A stretch of DNA of 40,292 nucleotides from IMG/VR virus record IMGVR_UViG_3300035701_000099, positions 1 to 40,292 of that record. One strand, given 5' to 3'. A model generated the notes under the pieces. That model searched no databases. It was given only the letters and a program-made list of their open reading frames with translations, and was not told where the DNA came from. This stretch comes from a virus. Each line of letters begins with the position of its first letter. Position 1 is the stretch's first letter. Below are positions 1 to 6,820 of the stretch, one piece after another. Position numbers and translations under genes: made by a program.

Positions 1-2
1 GC

Positions 3-131
3 TGGCTCAACGCCCATCCAGCGCCGGCGCCTGGCGCCAGGATGCTCATTGGGACGGTGTCAATCGTCGGGGAGTACCTAGGCACAACCACGGGAATGCC
101 GACGCCGACTGGGGAGGTTGGACATGCGTAG
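3..131 (+). CDS. C-terminal end of a truncated upstream gene
   Basis: The third forward frame is open from the window edge to a TAG at 129-131. It encodes a Pro/Ala/Gly-rich tail that reads plausibly as protein (ends GEVGHA). The stop falls just before the GGAGG that serves the next gene, which is the tight packing seen elsewhere on this strand. The second frame is also open here but encodes an Arg/His/Cys-rich sequence that looks like a shadow. No family recognised; only the C-terminus is visible. Confidence 0.35.
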   Translation, partial: WLNAHPAPAPGARMLIGTVSIVGEYLGTTTGMPTPTGEVGHA

Positions 132-146
132 CAGGGAGGCGCATCT

Positions 147-263
147 ATGATGGAACTCTTGTGGTTTCTCGCCCGTTTGGTATGCGTGGTGGTAGCAGGG
201 TATGTAGTCGTCCCAGGCATAATCTTCTGGCTTACAGAAATTGCACCGGGAGACAAGCAATGA
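147..263 (+). CDS. Small single-span membrane protein (38 aa)
   Basis: A short gene starts at ATG 147 with an ideal ribosome binding site, GGAGG at 135-139, seven bases upstream. The product is almost entirely hydrophobic between residues 4 and 30 (Leu, Val, Phe, Trp, Ile) and ends in a short polar tail, as expected for a single-pass membrane peptide. ATG 150 is an alternative start one codon later. The stop overlaps a following ATG (ATGA). Function unknown. The strong ribosome site and clean hydrophobic segment support a real gene. Confidence 0.5.
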   Translation: MMELLWFLARLVCVVVAGYVVVPGIIFWLTEIAPGDKQ

Positions 264-337
264 ACACGCCGGAAAAACCGAAATGCAGGCTTATTAAGAA
301 AACTGCTAAGTCGCTGAAAACAAAGTGCTTATTTTAG
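260..337 (+). CDS. Tiny basic ORF (25 aa), doubtful
   Basis: An ATG at 260 overlaps the preceding stop as ATGA and opens a 25-residue Lys-rich peptide ending KCLF. Translational coupling is the only support; there is no domain and the ORF is very short. It may simply be the leader of the next transcript, since a promoter-like TTGACA begins right after its stop. Confidence 0.22.
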   Translation: MNTPEKPKCRLIKKTAKSLKTKCLF

Positions 338-366
338 TTGACAAGTAGTTGTGACTATGAGACACT
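338..366 (+). promoter_or_regulatory. Candidate sigma70-type promoter
   Basis: A perfect TTGACA at 338-343 is followed after 17 bases by GACACT at 361-366, which keeps the two most important -10 positions (A at 2, T at 6) but matches only 3 of 6. It lies in one of the few small gaps on the + strand, just ahead of the ribbon-helix-helix-like gene at 372, so it could drive the early block. With so short a distance to that ATG, the leader would be only a few bases or absent. Confidence 0.3.
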
Positions 367-371
367 AGAGC

Positions 372-548
372 ATGGCAACTCCAAATCCAAACCGGAAAAC
401 GCTTTCATTTCAGGTTTCCCTGCTTCTGTGGGAGCGGCTTAGGCACCGCATACCGAGGTACGGCGACCGCTCCGAGGTGCTGCGCCAGCTTGTTGAGAAG
501 TTCTTGGCGGGGGACGTGGTAATAATTAAGGCTCCTAGGAGGATTTGA
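372..548 (+). CDS. Ribbon-helix-helix-like small DNA-binding protein (58 aa)
   Basis: The 58-residue product has a beta-strand-like segment (RKTLSFQVSLLLWERLRHR) followed by a turn and a helix (RSEVLRQLVEKFLAGD). This layout resembles Arc/CopG-type ribbon-helix-helix repressors. Such proteins dimerise through the N-terminal strand, which contacts the operator. The start at ATG 372 has only a weak purine stretch upstream, but a candidate promoter ends six bases before it. The stop overlaps the next gene's ATG (TGATG). A role as an early transcriptional regulator is inferred from fold resemblance only. Confidence 0.5.
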   Translation: MATPNPNRKTLSFQVSLLLWERLRHRIPRYGDRSEVLRQLVEKFLAGDVVIIKAPRRI

Positions 549-1111
549 TGTCGGCCTGTTTTTACTGTGAGTCTGAGGGCTTAGGCGACCTCGCAGTCGA
601 GACGACAATGGCCTGCCGCATATGCGGCAACCTCTACTGCGAAAACCACGCCTCCGAAGCCGAACCAACATTCTGTAAAAACTGCACGGCAACCCCCAAG
701 CTCGAAATCACCGAAAAGCCATTGATTGACGATGAGGGCGTCCAGCACAACGGCCGGGAAATCTCCATCAAAGGCGAGACGTGGTACTCACAGTGCCGCA
801 TCATCTCCGAGCTTTCCGAAGTCGAGCTTCCCCAATGGATTGACAAATATCGGATGATGCTCCACGACGCGGAACGTGCTAAGGAGTATCGCCAGATAAT
901 GCTCTCCGCGCTGGAGCTTGAGCAAGCTGACCGTGCGCATACAAAGGCACGGGCGCTGCGGTATGTCAAGGTTCCAACGACTGCTGCGAAGCAAGCGGCC
1001 GCAAAACCGCGCCGAGACAAGATTACATCGGTTGTTGAGTTGTTGAAGTCCGCCGGCCTGACGGCCGCAGACTTGCAGGCGTTGATTGCGGCGAAGGTGC
1101 AACAGAAATGA
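548..1111 (+). CDS. Cys-rich zinc-binding protein (187 aa)
   Basis: The start is ATG 548, five bases after a perfect AGGAGG at 537-542; a TTG one codon upstream is less likely. The first 50 residues hold CxxC-like pairs (CFYC, CRIC, CENH, CKNC), a probable double zinc-binding module like a B-box or zinc ribbon. The rest is helical and charged, and a Lys/Ala-rich linker leads to a C-terminal helical segment (SVVELLKSAGLTAADLQALI) resembling a small protein-protein interaction helix pair. Coupled to the next gene by ATGA. No precise family recognised; nucleic-acid or protein binding is inferred. Confidence 0.6.
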   Translation: MSACFYCESEGLGDLAVETTMACRICGNLYCENHASEAEPTFCKNCTATPKLEITEKPLIDDEGVQHNGREISIKGETWYSQCRIISELSEVELPQWIDKYRMMLHDAERAKEYRQIMLSALELEQADRAHTKARALRYVKVPTTAAKQAAAKPRRDKITSVVELLKSAGLTAADLQALIAAKVQQK

Positions 1112-1374
1112 GCCATGGTACGGCGACGACAAGAAGGAAGCTACCGCCATATCGCCCAAGGGCCAAGTGCCCAAAGTGCGGCCATCAGAAAGTTGACACA
1201 ACTTTCCACGCAGCTAAGATGTTCTACCAAGACGGCTGCGTCTTTGCCGGTTGGCACGGCGGGAAAATGCAGCGGGAACACCTCCACCGCACTTGCCTAC
1301 ATTGCGGCTTTGAATGGCCGGAAGCGTGTGAAGATTCCAAATGGAAAAAGACGAAGAACCCGACGACAAAGTAG
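1108..1374 (+). CDS. Zinc-ribbon protein (88 aa)
   Basis: Starts at an ATG overlapping the previous stop (ATGA). The centre holds CPKCGH (about residue 21) and CLHCGF (about residue 63), a four-cysteine zinc ribbon with a spacer containing several His residues. The N-terminus is basic (TTRRKLPPYRPRAK), suggesting nucleic-acid contact. The C-terminus overlaps the next small gene. This is a common kind of small phage protein; function unknown. Confidence 0.6.
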   Translation: MSHGTATTRRKLPPYRPRAKCPKCGHQKVDTTFHAAKMFYQDGCVFAGWHGGKMQREHLHRTCLHCGFEWPEACEDSKWKKTKNPTTK

Positions 1375-1520
1375 ACGAGTATGGAGATTGGGTGTCGCTC
1401 TTATGCTTCCGCGACTTCCACCATCTCTGTCACCACAAGGAGTGTAGCTGTGAGTGCCACGCCAAGTCAAAGCCCCCAACCAACCCCAGCGGTAACGCCG
1501 CTGTTCCACGTTCTCCCTGA
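1341..1520 (+). CDS. Small His/Cys-rich protein overlapping both neighbours (59 aa)
   Basis: ATG 1341 lies inside the end of the previous gene, and the stop at 1518-1520 lies inside the beginning of the nuclease gene, so both ends are in alternative frames. The product has an acidic N-terminus (EKDEEPDDKVDEYGDW) and a dense metal-ligand cluster (HHLCHHKECSCECH), then a Pro/Asn-rich tail. The compact Cys/His cluster is unlikely as an accidental frame. It also explains why the downstream nuclease starts later, at GTG 1450, with its own ribosome site. Function unknown; metal binding is inferred. Confidence 0.5.
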   Translation: MEKDEEPDDKVDEYGDWVSLLCFRDFHHLCHHKECSCECHAKSKPPTNPSGNAAVPRSP

Positions 1521-2439
1521 CGGTCGGTGGAGCTTTATGTACGACTCCAGCACGATAAAACCCTTCTCACTTTGCGAACGGCAGTTTCACTACCAGGTTC
1601 TCCGGAACCTCCGCAGGAAAGGCCGCCGGGCGTCCATGGACATCGGTTCTTGGTGGTCGGCCGTGATGTCCGACTTCTATGAAGGGATGTTGGCGGGGAC
1701 GCTGACCCAACAATCAGCGTTGCTGAGCGCGGCCCGGAATTGGGCCGCCCTGGACATGGACGCCCTCGAAGAGCACGACCCCCGCGGCTTCAAGTCCTTC
1801 GGCGGCCGTGATGGCGCTATCACAATGATTGGGAGATACCACAACCGTCAGGCCGATATTGACTCCAAGATGTGGAAGATTGTGTCCACAGAAGCCGGCG
1901 CCGGTCGCAGGCACGAAATCCTTGTCGGCGAGAACAATAAAGTCGTCGTTTATTATGTAATCAAACCCGACATGCTAGTCGTTGACCAAAACCGGCTGTG
2001 CCCAGTTGACCACAAAACAGTTGATAGAATCAGCGCAGACCTTATCAAGAAGTACAAGCCGCACGACCAGATTCAAGGCTACATCTTCGGCGTTGGTGCT
2101 ATCGCAAAGAGCATTGGCTGGGACTTGCCGGTCGACCGTTGTATCGTCAATGTTTGTGCTCGGACGGAGCCGAAAGATGATGCCGTTCGATTCACGCGGG
2201 TTTATCCGAGCTACTCTTTGCCAGAGATGCAGGAGTGGCAGGCTCGGAAGGTCGAGCAGGCCACCCGGCTCCGCTATTGCTTTGAGAACGACGTTTGGCT
2301 TGCTGACGACCAAGCCTGCCATATCTACAGCGGTTGCAGCTACCGGCTCATCTGTGCAGTTCCACCAGGCTCGCGTGAGTTGGTTATAAACGCGGACTAC
2401 GTCCAGGTTGAGCCGTGGGTGCCTTATGAAATCGAGTAG
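1450..2439 (+). CDS. Cas4/RecB-like PD-(D/E)XK nuclease (329 aa)
   Basis: Start chosen at GTG 1450, preceded by AAGGAG at 1437-1442; an in-frame ATG at 1381 would add a low-complexity Ser/Thr/Pro stretch and lacks a ribosome site. Catalytic motifs are IKPDMLVVD (Asp174) and PVDHKT (Asp187, Lys189), then a QIQGYIFG helix like the RecB Q motif. Cys42 plus Cys290, Cys296 and Cys302 could form an iron-sulfur cluster as in AddB and Cas4, though the C-terminal spacing (x5, x5) differs from the usual CxxC-x5-C. The N-terminal His common in RecB motif I is not evident. With the Sak4-like ATPase and presumed SSB downstream it probably supplies the 5'-end-processing exonuclease of a recombination module. 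Confidence 0.75.
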   Translation: MSATPSQSPQPTPAVTPLFHVLPDGRWSFMYDSSTIKPFSLCERQFHYQVLRNLRRKGRRASMDIGSWWSAVMSDFYEGMLAGTLTQQSALLSAARNWAALDMDALEEHDPRGFKSFGGRDGAITMIGRYHNRQADIDSKMWKIVSTEAGAGRRHEILVGENNKVVVYYVIKPDMLVVDQNRLCPVDHKTVDRISADLIKKYKPHDQIQGYIFGVGAIAKSIGWDLPVDRCIVNVCARTEPKDDAVRFTRVYPSYSLPEMQEWQARKVEQATRLRYCFENDVWLADDQACHIYSGCSYRLICAVPPGSRELVINADYVQVEPWVPYEIE

Positions 2440-2463
2440 GCAGTAGAGCTAAAAGGAGTCGGC

Positions 2464-2721
2464 ATGAAGTTCCGAAAGAAGCCGGTTGTTATCGAGGCCA
2501 TTCAGTGGACGGGCAGCAATTACGAGGAAGTATCTGAGTTCATGCAAACACAAAGGGGGACAGTTGATATTGACGACCCCCTGAATCCTGCCCTACTGGT
2601 CCACACAACAGAAGGTGTTATGAAAGCCAGTCCTGGTGACTGGATTATTCGTGGGGTCAAGGGCGAGTATTACCCCTGCAAACCTGACATCTTTGAGATG
2701 ACCTACGAACCAGTGATGTGA
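2464..2721 (+). CDS. Conserved phage protein with PGDWIIRGVKGE-PCKPDIFE signature (85 aa)
   Basis: A short gene with a good ribosome site (AAAGGAG) before ATG 2464. The N-terminus MKFRKKPVVIEAIQWTG and the C-terminal PGDWIIRGVKGEYYPCKPDIF pattern belong to a small family I recognise from many phages and prophages, usually annotated only as a phage protein. It is predicted as a compact beta-rich domain. It sits between the nuclease and the Sak4-like ATPase, but the family has no established biochemical role that I can state. Confidence 0.75.
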   Translation: MKFRKKPVVIEAIQWTGSNYEEVSEFMQTQRGTVDIDDPLNPALLVHTTEGVMKASPGDWIIRGVKGEYYPCKPDIFEMTYEPVM

Positions 2722-2754
2722 GGCACAGCAGGAGGAACAAGGAAAGGAGTCAAC

Positions 2755-3543
2755 ATGGAACTTGTAATAGCCGACCAAATAACACCATTTACGAAGCTGA
2801 AATTAGCTGAAATCGGGCCGGAAAAGTCCGGCAAATCCCGCCTCGCCGCCACCGGCAGGAAGCCAATTCTGTTCTTCGACTTCGACCAGCGGGCTGAAAG
2901 CATCGCCGGCATCTCAGGCGTGTACGTCATTACGTTCCGTGACCGCGGGTATCCCTACCAGCCAGAGGCTTTCAGTGAGATGCTGGACGTTATGACCAAG
3001 CTGGAGCAGAGCTTAGACTTGTCCCTGCTTGGCTTTGACGTTCCTCCGGGAACCTTGGTGAAAACGCTCGTTGACGATAGCATGTCAACAATGGCAAAAG
3101 CTGCAATGGAATTCGCGCTGTTCACGACCAAGGAAATCCGGCGCGAAATCAGCGTCGGCGGCAAGATGATGGTCAGGATTCCAAAGAGCTATGATGCCTG
3201 GGCCGCCGAGATGTCCATGGTCGAAGCGGTGGTTCTTAGGCAACTGGCGCTGCCGGGCGTTGATGTTATCACAATCTTTCACGAAGCTGCTGAGGAGGCA
3301 CCGGAATCAACCGACACAAACCCGAGGTTCACCGGCAAAGTCACTACATTCCCGGTGCGTTACCATCGGTTGCTCAAGTACTTCAACGAAGTTTGGCGGA
3401 TAAGCCGCGCCGGCGGCACTGTACCGCAGGTCAAAATCGCACCGGACTATCAATTCACAACAGCAACCTGCCTCAACCTTGACCCGGTTGAGCAGCCGAA
3501 CATCGAGGAAATGCTGCGCAAGCAGCCACAAAAAACTACATAG
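2755..3543 (+). CDS. Sak4-like P-loop ATPase, phage recombination/AAA family (262 aa)
   Basis: Residues 21-28 form a Walker A motif (GPEKSGKS) followed by a RecA-like core, with LFFDFDQR after strand 2 and a Walker B-like segment TLVDDSMSTM near residue 105. This arrangement fits the phage AAA_24/Sak4 group, single-domain RecA relatives that assist single-strand annealing and recombination. A strong AAGGAG precedes ATG 2755. The next gene is a probable ssDNA-binding protein, a pairing typical of this family. The final C-terminal segment is polar and Gln/Lys-rich, possibly contacting the SSB. Confidence 0.75.
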   Translation: MELVIADQITPFTKLKLAEIGPEKSGKSRLAATGRKPILFFDFDQRAESIAGISGVYVITFRDRGYPYQPEAFSEMLDVMTKLEQSLDLSLLGFDVPPGTLVKTLVDDSMSTMAKAAMEFALFTTKEIRREISVGGKMMVRIPKSYDAWAAEMSMVEAVVLRQLALPGVDVITIFHEAAEEAPESTDTNPRFTGKVTTFPVRYHRLLKYFNEVWRISRAGGTVPQVKIAPDYQFTTATCLNLDPVEQPNIEEMLRKQPQKTT

Positions 3544-3555
3544 GAGGTTTTACCA

Positions 3556-4020
3556 ATGCCGAGAATGGGTGTAAGCACCGAATCCCTGAAAGGAATGCCG
3601 ACGATGCCGCAGGACATCTACACCGTCCGACTCGACGGCTTCGAGCCACGATTCTCCAAAGACCGCGGCTCAGTCAACCTCAACCCGAAGCTGGTGGTTA
3701 TCAACCACCCAACACTCAACGACCGCCGGGTCTTCGACAACCTCAACAGCAAAGCTGGCTGGATTCAGCTTGATTTCTGCCACGCTTTCGGGCTCCCGAT
3801 GCTCGTTGAAGGAGACACCTCCTTTATCCCCGGCGAGTTCCAGGGACCGGACAACGACCCGGAGAGGTGGAGCTATGTCGGCCCGCTGACCGGCCGGCTC
3901 GCAAAGGCCGAGGTTGCTGAGGTGGACAACCAAAGGGGTGGCACCAGGAACGCTGTGAAGCGGTACATCTGCGCGGTTGCTGGGTGTTCCACAAAGCACA
4001 GTGACAACTTGGTTGGGTAG
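3556..4020 (+). CDS. DUF669-like presumed ssDNA-binding protein (154 aa)
   Basis: Directly follows the Sak4-like ATPase (12-nt gap, with AGGAGG upstream). The product is beta-rich with FEPRFSKDRGSVNLNPKLVVINHP, then a GWIQLDFCHAFGLP segment and a later W-rich strand. This resembles phage DUF669-type proteins, thought to be OB-fold single-stranded DNA-binding proteins encoded next to Sak4 or Erf recombinases. An alternative internal start (ATG 3595 or 3604) would remove about 15 residues. Identification relies on gene order as much as on sequence. Confidence 0.55.
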   Translation: MPRMGVSTESLKGMPTMPQDIYTVRLDGFEPRFSKDRGSVNLNPKLVVINHPTLNDRRVFDNLNSKAGWIQLDFCHAFGLPMLVEGDTSFIPGEFQGPDNDPERWSYVGPLTGRLAKAEVAEVDNQRGGTRNAVKRYICAVAGCSTKHSDNLVG

Positions 4021-4324
4021 CAGAGCTTGGGCGCGTGCGGCGTGTGAGCCGTGGGATTCCGAACGGGTCGAGGTCATGCGCATAGACCCACCTAGCCGTC
4101 GGAGGCAAGCGGCCACGCGTCCATCAAGATGCGCCGCCAGCGAGGTTCGATTCCTCGTGTCCTACGCAACCTGCCTGAATGGCGAAAGTGGGCTGGACAC
4201 ATTGGTATGATGGCGGCTCCAAGAATGCGGGCGGCCTAGTGGGAACTGAAAGACACGGCCCACTTCAAGGTTCCAGTAACCAGTCTGGCGGGTCGCCCGG
4301 TTCAAGAAAGGTGCAAGGGCAGGA
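4021..4324 (+). other. Hairpin-rich non-coding stretch with a tRNA T-arm-like element
   Basis: No convincing gene lies in these 304 bases. Several perfect stems are visible. GGGTC/GACCC flanks 4065-4089. A T-arm-like stem CGAGG-TTCGATT-CCTCG lies at 4141-4157. AGTGGG/CCCACT forms a 6-bp stem around 4240-4265. GTTGGGTAG near 4012-4020 can pair with CTACGCAAC at 4162-4170 with one mismatch. The T-arm matches tRNA consensus, but no matching D-arm, anticodon arm and seven-base acceptor could be assembled at normal spacing and no CCA is encoded. Possible structured RNA, degenerate tRNA or untranslated leader. Confidence 0.3.
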
Positions 4325-4528
4325 ATGATGGACGACCAGATTCTATCACTAATCCAGCAAGTAATTGACCGCTTACCATTAGGCGAGCCACATCGGGTCT
4401 GTGTCTTCTGCTTAGCTAACAGAGCGCCCAAATACGATGAGGTCACGTGCGGTTGGATACACCGATTTGGAATCGCAGGGCAGGCGATTGGGTGCAGAAG
4501 CAAGACTGGATGTGTATTTCAGCTATAA
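4325..4528 (+). CDS. Small Cys-containing protein (67 aa)
   Basis: Two tandem ATGs (4325 and 4328) follow AAGGG at 4315-4319. The product begins with a helix (DDQILSLIQQVIDRLP), then has CVFC near residue 26 and two further Cys, followed by HRFG, a plausible zinc-binding site. It is the first gene after the hairpin-rich stretch and begins a second cluster of small genes. Family not recognised. Confidence 0.45.
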   Translation: MMDDQILSLIQQVIDRLPLGEPHRVCVFCLANRAPKYDEVTCGWIHRFGIAGQAIGCRSKTGCVFQL

Positions 4529-4559
4529 AACTCCCAGTGAGGCACGGCAGGAGGGAACC

Positions 4560-4829
4560 ATGAAGCGCAAGGCGAAGAGATGGTGTGTGTGGGCAAGGTT
4601 TCAATGGCCTGCACCTAACACTTGGGTGCTTATCTGTACCTTCGAGAACCCCAACAGGAGCTACTCAGCCCGAGAATTGGCAACGGGATTTGTCGTTGAA
4701 CGAAAATTAGTGCCAAATCTGGCGTTGTCCAGTTCTAGTTCTGGTCTTCAGATAATGCCGGGTTGGAAGCGAGACAGTTTTAGGATACTTCCCGAAGGCC
4801 AGCGGCCCAAGGCGAGGAGGAAACGGTGA
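4560..4829 (+). CDS. Hypothetical basic protein (89 aa)
   Basis: ATG 4560 follows GGAGGG with four bases of spacing, which decides against an in-frame start further upstream. Both termini are strongly basic (MKRKAKRW and PKARRKR), and the centre is mixed beta-like with several Trp residues. The stop overlaps the next gene's GTG (GTGA). The basic ends suggest nucleic-acid binding but no family is recognised. Confidence 0.5.
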   Translation: MKRKAKRWCVWARFQWPAPNTWVLICTFENPNRSYSARELATGFVVERKLVPNLALSSSSSGLQIMPGWKRDSFRILPEGQRPKARRKR

Positions 4830-4990
4830 AGCGCAAAAAGATATGCGGTCTTGACTACCTTGAGCAGCGTCCTGAAAAGTACGTGGCTGATGAGAGACTT
4901 TGGCATCTGCGCTGCGCCATTGTGGACATCACAAGGATGCTTCGTGAACTCGCCGCCGCCAAACCGATCCCGAAACGGAGGGAACCATGA
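4826..4990 (+). CDS. Hypothetical small helical protein (54 aa), GTG start
   Basis: GTG 4826 overlaps the preceding TGA, and a strong GAGGAGG at 4814-4820 gives good spacing. The product starts with KRKKICGLDYLEQRP and continues as one amphipathic helix (ERLWHLRCAIVDITRMLRELAAA) before a basic tail. The stop overlaps the next ATG (ATGA). Function unknown; the coupling at both ends makes it a likely real gene. Confidence 0.5.
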   Translation: MKRKKICGLDYLEQRPEKYVADERLWHLRCAIVDITRMLRELAAAKPIPKRREP

Positions 4991-6120
4991 GCGACGACCG
5001 TTGTCCTGAACACAACTGCGACATCGCGGTGTGCTTTGAGGAGCATAACATGAAAGGCGAGGAGGAAAGCATGAAACACGAAACTGAATGTAATAATTGG
5101 CGAGAGGCGTTGGGTGGACAGGAATTCCCCACCATTGAGGGGGCTTTCGACGCTGGTTATCAAGCCGCCGAAGCCCACCTGCGCGAGCCGCAAACGGCGG
5201 AGACCTGCCAAGCGGTGCCGCCGCATCCGATAGGCTGTCTTGTTCTTAAAGAGCCAGACGGCCCTGTTGGGTCAATCCACGTCTTTGCTGAGGATGAGGA
5301 GTCTATCTGCCTCGCCTGCGAAGCCGAGAAGCAGGCCCGCAATGTCGCACGGCTGGCTTTTGAAACTCTGGCGGAGGAACGCGACCACCTCAGGGCCGAG
5401 CGCGAGCGACACATCGAAGCGGCGGCCCACAAGGAACTCGACTGGTTTGCCGAGAAGCGCCGTGCGGATTTGCTGGAGGCGAAGTGCGCGGAGATGGCAT
5501 CAGTTCTTCGGAGGACTCGCCACCGTCTGCTTGTGATGGTAGAGGCGGACGGCGAAGATGCTTTGTACGCAGATGAAATTAAGGCCGTTGATGCCACCCT
5601 TAAGGACAACCCCGGCCAACTGCTGCTCGACCGGCTGGCGAAGGCTGAAGCGAAGTGCGCGGAGATGACGCGGGACCTCCAATCGGTTTTCAATGGTGAT
5701 GGAGAGGCTATGCGGGCAATTCTGGCGCGAACGGGAAAGCCGCTGTTCGGTCCGGCGACAACCGCACAACTGGCGTTTTTAAGTGTTGGAGCTTTGCTAC
5801 TTCTTGCGGCCTCAGAGGGCAACCCCGGCCAACCGCTGCTCGAACGGCTGGCTTGGCTAGAATCTCAGAATCGAAAACAACTCGACTATTCAATCGCCCT
5901 GCAACGGCTAGTCGAGCATATTTGCCATGTCGGTTCCATTCCAGAGGAAATAGCAAAAGACTGTCCGCATCATGCAGAGATGGCTAGGAAGCACTTGAAG
6001 TGGCTGGAGAAGCTGGAGCGGGTGCGGGAACATGCAGCAATGAGTTTCAAGAGGCCGTTTTACAAGCCAGACATGGAATTGGGAAAAGCCCTTGCCGCCT
6101 GCAAGGAGGTGAAGCCGTGA
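4987..6120 (+). CDS. Long coiled-coil protein with internal repeats (377 aa)
   Basis: After a Cys-containing N-terminus (CPEHNCD), residues about 110-250 are dominated by charged heptad-like sequence. Two segments repeat: EAKCAEM occurs twice, and NPGQ-LL-RLA occurs twice (near residues 204 and 279), suggesting an expanded repeat unit. A second in-frame ATG at 5071 has its own GAGGAGG at 5059-5065, so a shorter product lacking the first 28 residues may also be made. The downstream gene is coupled through GTGA. No enzyme motif is visible; a structural or scaffolding role is guesswork. Confidence 0.6.
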   Translation: MSDDRCPEHNCDIAVCFEEHNMKGEEESMKHETECNNWREALGGQEFPTIEGAFDAGYQAAEAHLREPQTAETCQAVPPHPIGCLVLKEPDGPVGSIHVFAEDEESICLACEAEKQARNVARLAFETLAEERDHLRAERERHIEAAAHKELDWFAEKRRADLLEAKCAEMASVLRRTRHRLLVMVEADGEDALYADEIKAVDATLKDNPGQLLLDRLAKAEAKCAEMTRDLQSVFNGDGEAMRAILARTGKPLFGPATTAQLAFLSVGALLLLAASEGNPGQPLLERLAWLESQNRKQLDYSIALQRLVEHICHVGSIPEEIAKDCPHHAEMARKHLKWLEKLERVREHAAMSFKRPFYKPDMELGKALAACKEVKP

Positions 6121-6629
6121 GCCTGCGAGATGAATGCCTTGCTGTGTTTCACTCTGTGGGAAGAGTTCCCGGCGACTTTGCCCTGCTCTGGAATTGGATA
6201 GAACAGAAGCTCACCGAGGCCCAAGCGGAGACCAAACGAATCATCATCTGCGTCTGGTGTGGGCAGACCATCGAGAGAACCGGCGACATTAAAGTTGACG
6301 TGAAGGCGAGCCAAGCGCACGACGCCAGTTGCGAAAAGAACCCTGTCAGGAGACAGGCCCAGGCGGAGATGGTCGAGCGCGTGCTACAGGTCTGCAACAC
6401 TGACAGAGGAGATTCGACCTGGGGTGGATTGTTAAAAGCCATCCGCGCCCTGTCGCCCGACCCGCACGCGAGAGAGCGCTGGGAGTTGGAGGCAAGGCGG
6501 GAAGTGTGGAAACTCGTGAAGATTCTAGTCAACCGAGAGAGCTTCCTGTCCGTAGATAGCAAGGCCGAAGCCGAGATCGCCGACCTTGAGCGCCAGCTCG
6601 CCGCGCTGCCGAAGGGGGCTAGACAATAA
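6117..6629 (+). CDS. Hypothetical protein with CxxC motif (170 aa), GTG start
   Basis: GTG 6117 is preceded by AAGGAGG at 6103-6109 with ideal spacing, which supports it over an in-frame ATG at 6000 inside the previous gene. The product has a CVWCG motif near residue 45 and a further Cys about 27 residues later, possibly a zinc site. A helical Arg/Glu-rich C-terminal half follows (AEAEIADLERQLAALPKG). The end overlaps the start of the next gene (TAATG). Function unknown. Confidence 0.5.
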   Translation: MSLRDECLAVFHSVGRVPGDFALLWNWIEQKLTEAQAETKRIIICVWCGQTIERTGDIKVDVKASQAHDASCEKNPVRRQAQAEMVERVLQVCNTDRGDSTWGGLLKAIRALSPDPHARERWELEARREVWKLVKILVNRESFLSVDSKAEAEIADLERQLAALPKGARQ

Positions 6630-6820
6630 TGGACTTTTCTGACCGGTTCATCTACCTAATAGGACTCTTCACCGTAATCATCTTCTGCATCTTTGGCATC
6701 ATCAGCGCCGCAAGGTTCCTGCTGATTTGTTTTTACAGGAACTACCGTGACGTGGCTACGGAAGCCGAGGTTTCAGACCCGGAGAATGTAAAACAATGGC
6801 ATCCGATGAACGAACGGTAA
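6629..6820 (+). CDS. Small membrane protein (63 aa)
   Basis: ATG 6629 overlaps the preceding TAA. Residues 7-35 are a long hydrophobic segment (IYLIGLFTVIIFCIFGIISAA), one transmembrane helix, followed by a polar, acidic cytoplasmic-type tail. The C-terminal coding region overlaps the start of the methyltransferase gene by 25 bases. No family is recognised; it could interfere with host membrane functions or other phages, but nothing in the sequence shows this. Confidence 0.5.
   Translation: MDFSDRFIYLIGLFTVIIFCIFGIISAARFLLICFYRNYRDVATEAEVSDPENVKQWHPMNER

Noticed and set aside
2-337. A continuous open frame running from the window edge through 337
   Set aside because: The translation is Arg/His/Cys/Gly-rich and contradicts the ribosome site and hydrophobic gene at 147-263 in another frame.
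1381-1449. ATG 1381 as start of the Cas4-like nuclease
   Set aside because: The added residues are Ser/Thr-rich without similarity to the family, and GTG 1450 has AAGGAG at ideal spacing. A small gene in another frame occupies this stretch.
4052-4168. A complete tRNA gene suggested by the T-arm
   Set aside because: A 5' strand (TGGGATT at 4052) pairs only partly with TGTCCTA and the length (about 114 bases) would need an intron; no D-arm or anticodon arm fits. Kept only as a tRNA-like element.
3977-4210. A reading frame continuing past the presumed SSB gene
   Set aside because: Arg/Ala/Ser-rich without a convincing start; the same bases form stems that fit a structured non-coding region better.
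5160-5822. A 220-codon antisense frame across the coiled-coil gene, and a similar one at 6756-7466
   Set aside because: Both are Ser/Arg/Ala-rich translations typical of the reverse strand of GC-rich genes, and they lie opposite well-supported genes.
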